This document shows, in pieces, positions 1 through 8,845 of a DNA stretch of 64,000 nucleotides. The stretch lies in the NCBI GenBank assembly GCA_030748435.1, contig JASMLZ010000015.1, positions 1 to 64,000 on the forward strand, read 5' to 3'. A model generated the notes under the pieces. That model searched no databases. It saw only the letters and a program-made list of their open reading frames with translations, and was not told the origin of the DNA. Source of the stretch: Gammaproteobacteria bacterium (lineage in GTDB: Bacteria > Pseudomonadota > Gammaproteobacteria > Pseudomonadales > Balneatricaceae). Both the position numbers and the translations under genes were made by a program. The stretch's first letter is position 1; the number at the start of each line of letters is the position of its first letter.

Positions 1-1775
1 TGGTCCGGTGCTGGCATTTCCGCTGCGGCTACTTCTGGTACCGGTGGGCTAAAGGCTAACTGGCGCTGCTGGCAACCGGGGCATACGTGATCAGCAAAGC
101 GTCCTTGCAGACGCTGTAAGGCAACAGACTTATTGGCAAAGATATTGGGCTTGCCGATAGCTTGTAGATGGCCGTTGCGAATAATAGGTTTGATGACCTT
201 GCCTTTGAGATTGCACAGGTATAAACCACCCCCAGCTGCGCGCAAGCGTTTGGCTTCTTTAGCCAACAGCTCAGTGCCTGACAAGTCGATAAAGTTGATA
301 CCACTGGCAATAATCAGAATGTGCTTTTGCTGCGCTGCCAGTAAGCGTGTCTGCACATAGTCAATAGCGCCAAAGAACAGGGAACCATCGATACGGATAA
401 TTTTCAGATTATCGCACTCGGGTAAGGCAGAGCGGTCTGCTGCAATCAGCAGATTAGAGTTATCTTTGCTCGCCATAGCCGTCATGGCAGGTTTGGAGGT
501 GCGGCGCAGGTATAGTACCAAAGACAAGAGTACGCCCAGGTAGATAGCAAACTCCATGGGTAATAGTAAGGTAGCAAAAAAGGTGACGACAAATACCATA
601 TGCTCATTACGACCGGCGCGAAAAATAACCTCAATATGATGCCAGTCAACCAGATTCCAGGCGACAACCAGCAAAATGGCAGCCATACTGGGTAAAGTGA
701 TATAGGCAGCCAAGGGTGCAAATAGCAGAATAATAACCGCCAGTGCCAAGGCAGCAAAAATCGCTGCCAGAGGGCTGGTGGCGCCCGTTTCATAGTTAAC
801 ACCAGTGCGCGTAAAAGACCCAGATGCAGCATAACTGGACATAAAACTACCGACAATATTGGATAAGGCCTGGCCACGAAGCTCCTGATTGCCGCGAATG
901 CGCTGCCCTGAACGGGTGGCCACGGAACGCGCAATAGAAACCGCTTCAACCAGACCAAGCAGACCAAGTGCCATGGCGCCAGGGGCTAGGTCACGAATGA
1001 TTTGGGAATCTATGGGTGGCATGGAAAAAGGGGGTAAGCTGGCAGGAATTTCACCTACCAAGCGAACATTTTGCGCCGCCTCCCAGCCACTGGCCTGCAG
1101 GGCGACGGCAACTATGCTACCAACCGCCATGGCAAGCAACATATTGGGCCAGTTTGGGCGGTAGCGGCGGATGGCAATAACGGTTGTCAGAGTAATGGCT
1201 CCAACCAGTAAGCTGGGGATATGGGTATGCAACACATTGTAATACAATGACACCCAGTTACCGACAAAATCACCACTATTGGCAACGGGTAGATTTAACA
1301 CATTTTTTAACTGGCTGGTGGCAATCACCACAGCAGCACCAGAAGTAAAACCAACCACCACGGCATGGGAAACAAAGTTCACCAGTGTGCCCATGCGGGC
1401 CAGTGCTAAAGCTAACTGAAATAAGCCAGCCATTAAAGTGAGCGTTAACACCAGACCGATAAACTGTTGGCTGCCGGGCTCAGCCAAGGGACTAATGGTG
1501 GTGAACACCACAATTGACAGAGCTGCCGTTGGGCCAGAAATAAGGTGCCATGATGAACCAAATAAAGCGGCAATAACGGTAGGAATAATAGCGGCGTAAA
1601 GGCCATACTCAGGTGGCATGCCAGCGATTAAAGCGTAAGCGACACCTTGCGGTAAGACAATAATGGCACCGGTTAGGCCGGCTAAAGCATCAGCGCGCAG
1701 GCTGGCGGGGCTGATCTGCTGCGCCCAGACTAGGAATGGAAAAATACGGGCCAATAGTGAATGATGGTTGGGCAT
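1..1775 (-). CDS. SulP-family anion transporter with STAS domain (3' end cut by window edge)
   Basis: The ORF track misses this gene because it runs off the left edge; I translated it by hand from the ATG at 1775 (MPNHHSLLARIFPFLVWAQQ). About 591 codons are visible, close to the full length of the family. The SulP core is clear: LPQGVAYALIAGMPPEYGLYA and LISGPTAALSIVVF near the N-terminus, followed by many hydrophobic segments. A C-terminal STAS domain follows (IRIDGSLFFGAIDYVQ, then INFIDLSGTELLAKEAKRL). The family moves sulfate, bicarbonate or other anions across the inner membrane, usually by proton or sodium coupling; the substrate cannot be read from sequence. The tail carries a CPGC pair and a Pro-rich stretch. 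An AT-rich palindrome lies just upstream. Confidence 0.93.
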   Translation of the reverse strand, partial: MPNHHSLLARIFPFLVWAQQISPASLRADALAGLTGAIIVLPQGVAYALIAGMPPEYGLYAAIIPTVIAALFGSSWHLISGPTAALSIVVFTTISPLAEPGSQQFIGLVLTLTLMAGLFQLALALARMGTLVNFVSHAVVVGFTSGAAVVIATSQLKNVLNLPVANSGDFVGNWVSLYYNVLHTHIPSLLVGAITLTTVIAIRRYRPNWPNMLLAMAVGSIVAVALQASGWEAAQNVRLVGEIPASLPPFSMPPIDSQIIRDLAPGAMALGLLGLVEAVSIARSVATRSGQRIRGNQELRGQALSNIVGSFMSSYAASGSFTRTGVNYETGATSPLAAIFAALALAVIILLFAPLAAYITLPSMAAILLVVAWNLVDWHHIEVIFRAGRNEHMVFVVTFFATLLLPMEFAIYLGVLLSLVLYLRRTSKPAMTAMASKDNSNLLIAADRSALPECDNLKIIRIDGSLFFGAIDYVQTRLLAAQQKHILIIASGINFIDLSGTELLAKEAKRLRAAGGGLYLCNLKGKVIKPIIRNGHLQAIGKPNIFANKSVALQRLQGRFADHVCPGCQQRQLAFSPPVPEVAAAEMPAPD

Positions 1776-1789
1776 AAATCGCTGACAGC

Positions 1790-1820
1790 TAAAATAGTAC
1801 ATTTATTGTACACTATTTTA
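1790..1820. promoter_or_regulatory. AT-rich inverted repeat upstream of the SulP gene, operator candidate
   Basis: Perfect 9-bp arms TAAAATAGT and ACTATTTTA are separated by 13 bases (ACATTTATTGTAC). The repeat lies 15 bp upstream of the SulP start codon. The arms are A/T-rich with no GC core, which fits a repressor/activator site or promoter better than a terminator for the upstream ybbP-like gene. The binding protein is unknown. Confidence 0.4.
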
Positions 1821-1889
1821 ACCAGTTCAGGTGATTCTGACAGGGGGCAGTCAGTGGCCGACAATGGTGCCAACCACCTTCAGTTGGCT

Positions 1890-4364
1890 CTATATCTGGC
1901 GCAATGTGCGTAGAGGCGGTGCCTGTACCACCCGGCGGTTAAACCACCAGCCTGCCAAGCCTATCAATAGTGCACCACTAGTTGGTGCTAATAGCCATAG
2001 TTCCCAATGCCATTGTAAGGGTAGGTCAAATAACCGGGTTTGTAACACCCCCAGTAGAATTTCGGCCCCAGCACTGGCCAGTAAACCAGCAATAATGCCC
2101 ATAGTTATATACTCGATCAGCAGCATTTTTTGAATCAGGATTTTGTTGGCTCCCAAAGCTCTGAGGATGGCACTTTCGTGCATCCGTTCGTCGCGACTGG
2201 CTTGTACACTGGCTACTAAAACCAATATTCCTGCGGCTAAAATCAATAGCAAAATACTCTCTACTGCCATAGAGAGTTGGGCTACCACCTTTTGGACTTG
2301 TTTTAAGATCTGATCAACGTCAATCATGGAAATTGTCGGGTGAGCACGTAATAACGCGCTCAGTTGTGGTCGGTGCTCCGGCGCTACATACATGCTCGCC
2401 AGATAGGTAGTGCTATAGGGATCCGTTAGCGGTTTGGAGAATATCAGAAAGAAATTGGGTTGTAAGCCGCCCCATTCAACCTTACGCAGACTGGTAATAG
2501 TGGCGCTGTGTTCAATGCCGGCCACGTTATATACCAGTTGGTCACCCAGTTGCCAGCCATAGCGAGTGGCATAGTCCAGCTCGACTGACACCTGTAAATC
2601 AGTATCGTCTGCGCGCCACCAATTACCTGCGACTATGTCATTGTCGGCTGGTAAATTTTGGCTCCAGGTCAGGTTGCGTTCCCGGTCGGCCCTTGGCCCA
2701 GGTTGGTCTCGGGTAAGTTCGCTTAAAGCTTGTGGGTCCGGGTAAATCAAGCGGCCGCGGGTCATGGGATAGAAATTGAGCCCATTATTGTTAATACCAT
2801 TGGACACAACAAACATATCTAACTGGTCTCGTTGCTCACCGAATATATTTAGCATAAAGACATTGGGTATGCCGCTTTGCAAGCGCTGTTGCCAGTCACT
2901 TAGCAAAAAATTTCGTACCCCAAGCAGGCTGAACAAGAGCATCAGTGCCAGGGCAAAGATCATCATTTGCATGCTGTTTTGACGCCGTCGGCGATGCAGG
3001 TTAGCGATGCCTAGCTTGCCTGCTTGGCCGAGATATTGGCGCATCCGCGCAGTGAGCCATAAGATGCTTCGACTTAGCACCCATAATAAGCCTAGAAGCC
3101 CACCAATAGCAGCTATCAGACCTAAAGTAATAAGCCAGGATTGGCTATGCCAATAAACCAGTCCTAAGGTAGCCATAAAACCGATCATTAAATGGCTAAT
3201 GGGCTGTGCACTTCTGGCCACAGCCTGACGCAAAGCTTGTGCTGGAGCCACCTTGGCCAGCCCCAACATGGGTGGCATAACAAAGGTCAACAGACACAGT
3301 AGGCCGGTTAAGCCTCCCAACACAAAAGGCTGCAATGGCAGACCAGTGGGTGCTTGGATATAGTCGGCCAGTAGGGCTAGCAGGCCTGTGTATAACAGCC
3401 AGGCCAAGGGTAAGCTGAGCAGCAAGGCGGCTAACGCCAGTAGGAGCATTTGTGTAAGATAAAGCCAGCGTAACTGCCGCGGGCGCAAACCCAGACACTT
3501 GAGCAGGGCCACATGATTAGCTTGCCGCAGACTATAGCGCCGTGCCGACAGCACCAATGCTACACCCGCCAGAATAACCGTCAGTGAGCCGGCCAGCAGC
3601 AGGAACTGCTCGGCTCTTTCCAGGGTATCACTTAAATTATCGTTAGCGTCATCAGGCGTTTGCCAGCGCTGAGCCTGATATAGCATGGGGGTAACCGTCT
3701 GGCGCAGATCCTGAAGTTGTTGGGCTGAACCGGCTAGCAACCAACTGCGGTTAATACGACTGCCAGTTTGCACCGCCTGGGTAGCTGACAAATCATTCAG
3801 ATGCATCATAGCCCGTGGTGCAAAACCGGCAAAGCCGCCACTTTGGTCTGGTTCGCTAATTAATACCTGAGTGAGTGTGAGAGTCGCTTCACCAACGTCA
3901 ATTTGGTCGCCAACTTTAGCATCAAGGCTGGCCAGCAAACGTGAATCCAACCATAGTTCGCCAGACTTGGGGCCTTGTTGTGTGGCTGTAGCAATACCAA
4001 AAGCCTGTTGACTAACCTGTAATTGTCCCTTCAGTGGATACTGGTCGCTGACAGCTTTAATGCTGGCCAATTGCATCAGCTCATCATTAAACAGCATACC
4101 CTGAAAACTATGTACTTGAGCCTGTTGCAGGTTGCGCTCTGTAGCGAGTTGCTGCCATTGTGGTGCTATTTTGGCACTACCGTTAAGACGCAGATCTGCA
4201 GCTAGAAGACTTGCCCCTTCAGCCACCATGGCTTGCTGTACCTGAGTGGTAAACAGGCTGATGCTGGTAAGACTGGTAATAGCCAGTAGCAGTGCCACTA
4301 ACAGCAGTTGCAATTCGCCACCGCGCCAATCGCGCCAGGCTAGCCTGGCCGCCAGTTTAAACAT
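1890..4364 (-). CDS. ybbP: FtsX-family ABC permease, YbbP-like
   Basis: Inner-membrane permease of an ABC system of the MacB/LolC/FtsX superfamily, about 824 aa with two FtsX-type blocks: an N-terminal TM (LLLVALLLAITSLTSISLFTT), a periplasmic region, TM clusters around residues 250-500, a second periplasmic region and three C-terminal TMs ending in a short cytoplasmic tail. The ORF-track start (852 aa) is too early; [19 protein letters not shown] at 4364 overlaps the stop of the ATPase gene by 8 bp, typical of translational coupling. Gene order ATPase-permease, divergent from tesA, matches the E. coli ybbA-ybbP/tesA locus. The substrate of YbbAP is not established; a role in hydrophobic compound or lipid handling has been suggested from its neighbour. 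Confidence 0.92.
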   Translation of the reverse strand: MFKLAARLAWRDWRGGELQLLLVALLLAITSLTSISLFTTQVQQAMVAEGASLLAADLRLNGSAKIAPQWQQLATERNLQQAQVHSFQGMLFNDELMQLASIKAVSDQYPLKGQLQVSQQAFGIATATQQGPKSGELWLDSRLLASLDAKVGDQIDVGEATLTLTQVLISEPDQSGGFAGFAPRAMMHLNDLSATQAVQTGSRINRSWLLAGSAQQLQDLRQTVTPMLYQAQRWQTPDDANDNLSDTLERAEQFLLLAGSLTVILAGVALVLSARRYSLRQANHVALLKCLGLRPRQLRWLYLTQMLLLALAALLLSLPLAWLLYTGLLALLADYIQAPTGLPLQPFVLGGLTGLLCLLTFVMPPMLGLAKVAPAQALRQAVARSAQPISHLMIGFMATLGLVYWHSQSWLITLGLIAAIGGLLGLLWVLSRSILWLTARMRQYLGQAGKLGIANLHRRRRQNSMQMMIFALALMLLFSLLGVRNFLLSDWQQRLQSGIPNVFMLNIFGEQRDQLDMFVVSNGINNNGLNFYPMTRGRLIYPDPQALSELTRDQPGPRADRERNLTWSQNLPADNDIVAGNWWRADDTDLQVSVELDYATRYGWQLGDQLVYNVAGIEHSATITSLRKVEWGGLQPNFFLIFSKPLTDPYSTTYLASMYVAPEHRPQLSALLRAHPTISMIDVDQILKQVQKVVAQLSMAVESILLLILAAGILVLVASVQASRDERMHESAILRALGANKILIQKMLLIEYITMGIIAGLLASAGAEILLGVLQTRLFDLPLQWHWELWLLAPTSGALLIGLAGWWFNRRVVQAPPLRTLRQI

Positions 4365-5073
4365 TGGCAGCATCCTCTGCGGTGTCAATGATTCGTCCAC
4401 CTTGCAAGTGCAGTGTGCGTTGACAGCGTGCAGCCAGTTTGGGGTCATGGGTAACCAGTATTAAGGTGGTGTTAGCGGCATGGTTTAGCTCAAATAGTAA
4501 ATCGGTAATGTAGTTGCCCGTGTCACTGTCAAGATTGCCGGTGGGCTCATCGGCAAACAGAATGGGCGCTTGGGCGGCAAAGGCCCGGGCAATAGCAACC
4601 CGCTGTTGTTCGCCTCCGGAAAGTTGATTAGGGTAGTGGTGGCCACGCTCACCCAGTCCGACTTTTTGCAGGTACTGATCAGCCCTTTGTCCGGCATCTT
4701 CATTACCTTTGACCTCGAGTGGCAGCATGACATTTTCGCGGGCATTTAGGCTTGGCAACAATTGAAAGTTCTGAAAAATAAAGGCTACTTGTTGCTTGCG
4801 TATATCAGCGCGACCTTCTTCGTCCAAGGCGGTAATCTCTTGGCCCGCTAGATACACTTTGCCGTGGCTGGGTGTGTCCAGCCCTGCCAGCATACCTAAA
4901 AGGGTCGTTTTACCGGAACCTGAGGCGCCTATTATGGCGACACTCTCGCCGGGTACAATGTTTAGATCAACTTGGTCAAGAATGCGTAAATTGGGTTGAT
5001 CTGCTTGACCGTTTGGGCTATTTATTACCTGGCACAGGCCTGCAGTGGCCAGAAACGGTGCGCTATTAGACAT
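4357..5073 (-). CDS. ybbA: ABC transporter ATPase, YbbA-like
   Basis: Cytoplasmic ATPase partner of the adjacent YbbP-like permease (238 aa). Walker [11 protein letters not shown]-loop [10 protein letters not shown], signature [14 protein letters not shown], Walker [13 protein letters not shown] and the switch His in LVTHDP are all present, in the LolD/MacB type of ATPase. The start is taken as [15 protein letters not shown] at 5073; the longer ORF in the track would run through the divergent tesA promoter and signal-peptide region. The permease ATG overlaps its stop. Confidence 0.93.
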   Translation of the reverse strand: MSNSAPFLATAGLCQVINSPNGQADQPNLRILDQVDLNIVPGESVAIIGASGSGKTTLLGMLAGLDTPSHGKVYLAGQEITALDEEGRADIRKQQVAFIFQNFQLLPSLNARENVMLPLEVKGNEDAGQRADQYLQKVGLGERGHHYPNQLSGGEQQRVAIARAFAAQAPILFADEPTGNLDSDTGNYITDLLFELNHAANTTLILVTHDPKLAARCQRTLHLQGGRIIDTAEDAANV

Positions 5074-5134
5074 AGGATTACCAATGATAAAATCAATCAA
5101 GCTCGGATTATCGCAATTTATACCCAAATTAGGT

Positions 5135-5740
5135 ATGCCAAAACGCAGCCTTTGCACTATTTTTACATTCTTAAGTATCAGCTTTCCGGTGCCGGCTGAC
5201 ACTGTGCTGGTGCTGGGTGATAGTCTTAGTGCTGGCTATGGCATGGCATTAAAACAGGCTTGGCCTGCCTTGTTGGAAAAACGTTTGCAGCAAGAGTCGC
5301 AAGACACCGATTGGCAAGTTATCAACGCTAGTATCAGTGGTGAAACAACTGAGGGTGGGCTGCGTCGTTTACCTTCTTTAATGCAGGAATTTAAGCCAGA
5401 CTGGTTGCTGTTGGAGTTGGGTGCCAATGATGGCTTGCGCGGTTATCCAGTGTCGATCATTAGCGCTAATTTGGGGCGTATGATTGGCATGGCTCAGGCG
5501 GCTGATATTAAAGTGGTGATACTGGGTATTCGTATTCCACCTAACTATGGGGCACGTTATAGTGAGCCTTTCTTTGCTCAATATGCGCAATTGGCACAGA
5601 GCTTCAATACCCAATTGGTGCCCTTTATTCTGCAAGATGTAGCGGTCAATCCCGAGCTGATGCAGGCTGATGGTCTGCATCCCACAGCAGAGGCGCAGCC
5701 GATTGTGCTGGCTAATGTATGGCGACATATTCGTTGGTAG
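5135..5740 (+). CDS. tesA: TesA-like SGNH hydrolase (acyl-CoA thioesterase I / lysophospholipase L1)
   Basis: Secreted esterase of the SGNH family, expected in the periplasm, hydrolysing acyl thioesters and lysophospholipids. Start chosen at MPKRSLCTIF because it gives a clean signal peptide ending PVPA-DT just before the catalytic block GDSLSAGYGM (nucleophile Ser). Block III GANDGLRG and the C-terminal catalytic Asp/His in DGLHPTAEAQP are intact. The mature protein lines up over its whole length with E. coli TesA, and the divergent ybbAP neighbours are conserved. About 201 aa with the signal. Confidence 0.94.
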   Translation: MPKRSLCTIFTFLSISFPVPADTVLVLGDSLSAGYGMALKQAWPALLEKRLQQESQDTDWQVINASISGETTEGGLRRLPSLMQEFKPDWLLLELGANDGLRGYPVSIISANLGRMIGMAQAADIKVVILGIRIPPNYGARYSEPFFAQYAQLAQSFNTQLVPFILQDVAVNPELMQADGLHPTAEAQPIVLANVWRHIRW

Positions 5741-5777
5741 TCTTGAGCCTGCAGGATATTGATTTTAGGGCACAAAA

Positions 5778-5798
5778 AAGGCAGGGTTTACCTGCCTT
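5778..5798 (-). terminator. Rho-independent terminator of rpoH
   Basis: Stem AAGGCAGG/CCTGCCTT with loop GTTTA. Read on the minus strand it is followed directly by TTTTTT, so it ends rpoH transcription; it lies between convergent tesA and rpoH and may also stop tesA messages. Confidence 0.85.
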
Positions 5799-5819
5799 AT
5801 AGTGTAGCTGGTGTACTAG

Positions 5820-6668
5820 TTAACTCATTGCGACTTTAAGCTTTTTCATGGCATTTTTTTCCAATTGGCGAATGCGCTCAGCAGAAACCTGATATTGGTC
5901 TGCCAGGGTGTGTAAAGTGGACTTGGAGTCGCTCAACCAACGTTGTTGCAGAATATTGCGGCTACGCTCGTCCAGATCAGCCATAGCATTGGCCAAACGC
6001 TTATTGGAGTCTTGTTCCCAGTCACTGGCCTCTACTTGCAAGGCTGGGTCTGCACTGTGGTCTTCCAGAAAATAAGCTGGCGCCTGATAAGCGTTATCGT
6101 CGTCACTCTCTGGTGCATCAAAGGCCATATCTTGAGCTGCCATACGGCCTTCCATCTGCTCAACCACCTTGGGGTCTACACCCAGATCAGCAGCTACTGA
6201 GTTGACTTCATCCTGAGTCAGCCATGCCAGTTTCTTTTTGGCGCTACGCAGGTTGAAGAATAACTTGCGTTGACTCTTGGTGGTGGCGACCTTAACGATA
6301 CGCCAGTTACGCAGAATATATTCGTGCATTTCGGCCTTGATCCAGTGCACAGCAAAAGATACCAGACGGACACCCACTTCAGGATTAAAGCGTTTTACCG
6401 CTTTCATTAGACCAACGTTACCTTCCTGCACCAGATCAGCTTGAGGCAGGCCATAGCCTGAGTAACTTTTCGCTATATGTACGACAAAACGCAGGTGCGA
6501 CATTACCAGCTGGCGTGCAGCTTCCAAATCATTTTCGTGATATAGACGGTTGGCAAGGGCGCGCTCTTCTTCCACCGTCAGTACTGGAATAGCACTAACA
6601 GTTTGCAGATATGCCTCATGGCTTTGGCCCGGTGTTAAGGCATCAATGGCAAGTAATTGCTTACCCAT
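5820..6668 (-). CDS. rpoH: RNA polymerase heat-shock sigma factor sigma-32
   Basis: Directs RNA polymerase to heat-shock promoters (chaperones, proteases). 282 aa, usual size. Region 2 is intact ([44 protein letters not shown], then [27 protein letters not shown]), followed by the RpoH-box region ([13 protein letters not shown]) and a region-4 HTH ([23 protein letters not shown]). In related bacteria it follows ftsY-ftsE-ftsX, as here, but a 242-bp mobile element has inserted between ftsX and rpoH in its upstream region. GGAGATAT precedes the ATG as a ribosome-binding site. Confidence 0.97.
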   Translation of the reverse strand: MGKQLLAIDALTPGQSHEAYLQTVSAIPVLTVEEERALANRLYHENDLEAARQLVMSHLRFVVHIAKSYSGYGLPQADLVQEGNVGLMKAVKRFNPEVGVRLVSFAVHWIKAEMHEYILRNWRIVKVATTKSQRKLFFNLRSAKKKLAWLTQDEVNSVAADLGVDPKVVEQMEGRMAAQDMAFDAPESDDDNAYQAPAYFLEDHSADPALQVEASDWEQDSNKRLANAMADLDERSRNILQQRWLSDSKSTLHTLADQYQVSAERIRQLEKNAMKKLKVAMS

Positions 6669-6897
6669 ATAATATCTCCTTCATTCTGGAGGCCTTTGGC
6701 AAGTTGTTGTAGACAGTCTTTGCCGGTGCATCTCCAACCTCACAATATGTGTACAATTATATCATATTTAGAGGGTTTTTATAGCTCCACCCCTTGTCAT
6801 AAGGGCAATTTAAAGAATGACTAATGTATATCAATAAACCTTGGGAGACTACTTCGAGGCAGTAATAATAGTCAGGCTTGTTAGCAAGTGCAAGCCT

Positions 6898-7149
6898 ATT
6901 ATCCTAAAAACCTCAGTTGAACACAGAATTTGCGTTGAGAGGCAGGGCCGCAACACAAGGCGCCGCTCGCAGGCAATGGCCGTAGCCCTTGGCAAGAGCG
7001 GCAACGATGGTTTGTGGTTTTGGATTCAGCGCAAAACAGTGTAGCGTTCTTGCACTCACCCACTGGGTGAATAGAACAGCTCGCCATTGTATTTACATTT
7101 CAATGTCTTACGCAAGATATAAGCGATCAACTGAGGTTTTTAGGATTAT
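6898..7149. mobile_element. 242-bp MITE-like element, copy 1, with ATTAT target duplication
   Basis: Element proper 6903-7144. Terminal inverted repeats are CCTAAAAACCTCAGTTGA and its exact complement (18 of 18). It is flanked on both sides by ATTAT (6898-6902 and 7145-7149), a 5-bp target-site duplication. The same 242-bp element recurs at 25687 and 56863 with only scattered substitutions. It encodes no transposase. It lies between ftsX and rpoH, about 235 bp upstream of the rpoH start, so it could alter rpoH transcription. Five-bp A/T-rich duplications and CCTA ends resemble IS1380-type (ISEcp1-like) elements, but that assignment is only a guess. Confidence 0.93.
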
Positions 7150-7207
7150 TGGCCAAGCTTGGTAAAGCTCTGTAAAGATGGGCTGGATCAGGGGCGTATT
7201 GATACCA

Positions 7208-8170
7208 TTAGGGCGCTATTTTACGGAGCTGGCTTTGCACAGTAAGTAGCGCTGCCAGCATGGCCAGACAACAACTGCCAACCAAGGTAAGCAGCCCATG
7301 CCAGGCTTGCAGATTGTGCAACTGCCATTGGCTATTGAAGCTGATCGCCAGGTTGGTTAGAGAGGGTTTTAACGTGGCCAAAGCTATACTCATCATAGCA
7401 GTGGCGATGATGCCGGCTAACAGGCCGGTCCAAAATGCCGCATAAAGGAAGGGGCGTCGCAGGTAAGCATTGGTGCCACCCACTAGCTGGATAACCAGAA
7501 TTTCTGCGCGGCGTTTTTCCATTTGCATGCGCATGGTATTACCCATGACCAGCAATACGCCCAGAGCGAGCATAACTGCCAGCACCCAGATGGCGCGTTG
7601 GCTGGATTGTACCAGTGCCTGCAAACGCTGTAGCCACAGTTGGTCAATGAGTACTTGGTCTATATGCTCTTGCTGTTCCAGTTGTTCAGCTAACTGAGCA
7701 ATGGCATTGGCTGCATTTAGCTTTGGCTCCACCAGTATGGTAGCGGGTATTGGATTGTCTGTCAGACTATCAAGAATATTCCCTAAGCCACTGGCCAGAC
7801 TGAACTCTTGCAGCGCCGCAGTGGCGGGTATAAAGGTGATATGCTTAATATCAGTCCGTTGCTGCAGTTGTTCAGCCACAGTTTGGGCTTGTGTCGGATT
7901 GGTTTCCAAGCTTAAAAAGACGCTAATATGGTTGTTGGTATTGAGCTGGGTAGCCAGACTCTGCACTTGACTGAGCATAACCATCAAGGTGCCGGGCAAA
8001 GCCAGAGCAACGGCCAGAGTGAGCCAGGTAAGTAAATTGGTAACCGGGTTAAGCCAAAGGCGTAACCAGCTACTAAGGGCCACTTCATAATGTTCACGTA
8101 GTAGGCGTTTGCCTATCGTTTCCGGGCGACTGCGTTGTGCTTGACTGGTTGTTTTCTCGCTACCTGCCAT
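7208..8170 (-). CDS. ftsX: Cell-division ABC-type protein FtsX
   Basis: Integral-membrane partner of FtsE in the divisome; FtsEX controls septal peptidoglycan hydrolases through periplasmic activators. 320 aa: a cytoplasmic N-terminus, TM1 (LTWLTLAVALALPGTLMVML), a periplasmic domain of about 110 residues, then three C-terminal TMs with the FtsX core (MEKRRAEILVIQLVGGTNAYLRRPF). The ATG abuts the ftsE stop codon (TAG-ATG), so the two are co-translated. A MITE lies just downstream. Confidence 0.96.
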   Translation of the reverse strand: MAGSEKTTSQAQRSRPETIGKRLLREHYEVALSSWLRLWLNPVTNLLTWLTLAVALALPGTLMVMLSQVQSLATQLNTNNHISVFLSLETNPTQAQTVAEQLQQRTDIKHITFIPATAALQEFSLASGLGNILDSLTDNPIPATILVEPKLNAANAIAQLAEQLEQQEHIDQVLIDQLWLQRLQALVQSSQRAIWVLAVMLALGVLLVMGNTMRMQMEKRRAEILVIQLVGGTNAYLRRPFLYAAFWTGLLAGIIATAMMSIALATLKPSLTNLAISFNSQWQLHNLQAWHGLLTLVGSCCLAMLAALLTVQSQLRKIAP

Positions 8171-8839
8171 CTAGCTGCCTCCTGCATAGGCACCACTAAT
8201 ATGGCCTTGGTGTAGATGAATTTTGGGGTGTGGCAAACGTTCAATAAGGTTCAGGTCGTGACTGGCAATCAATACGGTCACGCCAACCTGATTAAACTGC
8301 TCGAATAATTGCATAATTTCTGCCGATAATTTGGGGTCCAGATTACCGGTCGGTTCATCGGCTAGTATCAGGCGAGGTTTGTTGACAATTGCGCGAGCGA
8401 TGCCTATACGTTGTTGCTCGCCTGTTGATAGCACTTTGGGAAGTTGTTTTTCCTTGCTTAGCAGACCTACCTTATCCAGAGCAGCACGTACTCGCCGACC
8501 TGCGTCACGATTGTTGTAGCCACTCACTTTTAAGGGCAGGGCAATATTGTCATATACACTGTAATCTTCCAGCAGTTGGTGATGTTGAAATACCAGGCCT
8601 ATCTTGCGCCGATGCAGGGCAATCTGGTTACCATGGAGTTTGCTTAAATCTTGCTGGTCGACAATAACTCGGCCAGACGAAGGCTGCTCCATAAGCATAA
8701 CCAGTTTTAGCAGGGTACTTTTGCCAGCCCCGGAATGTCCCGTAAGAAAGGCCATGGCGCCACGTGGCATATGCAAACTGGTATGATCAAGAGCCGTCTT
8801 GTCGGCATAGCGTTTGCTGACCTGCTCAAGCTGAATCAT
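8171..8839 (-). CDS. ftsE: Cell-division ATP-binding protein FtsE
   Basis: ATPase partner of FtsX at the division site. 222 aa, normal length. Walker [15 protein letters not shown]-loop VFQHHQLL, signature [14 protein letters not shown] (T replaces the usual G at the third position), Walker [13 protein letters not shown], and switch His in IASHD. It starts 6 bp after the ftsY stop in the same operon. Confidence 0.96.
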   Translation of the reverse strand: MIQLEQVSKRYADKTALDHTSLHMPRGAMAFLTGHSGAGKSTLLKLVMLMEQPSSGRVIVDQQDLSKLHGNQIALHRRKIGLVFQHHQLLEDYSVYDNIALPLKVSGYNNRDAGRRVRAALDKVGLLSKEKQLPKVLSTGEQQRIGIARAIVNKPRLILADEPTGNLDPKLSAEIMQLFEQFNQVGVTVLIASHDLNLIERLPHPKIHLHQGHISGAYAGGS

Positions 8840-8845
8840 GGTGAC

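Noticed and set aside
3196-3498. 100-aa minus-strand ORF in another frame of ybbP
   Set aside because: Shadow of the permease gene; no ribosome-binding site and no family resemblance.
5332-5360. CAACTGAGG match to the MITE end inside tesA
   Set aside because: It is a short match within a conserved coding stretch (ETTEGGLRRL) and is best explained by chance.
6899-7087. A 62-codon Cys-rich minus-strand ORF inside the MITE, open in all three copies
   Set aside because: Copies differ mainly by amino-acid-changing substitutions, copy 3 lacks the start codon, there is no ribosome-binding site, and the frame runs into the terminal repeat. It is probably open by chance.
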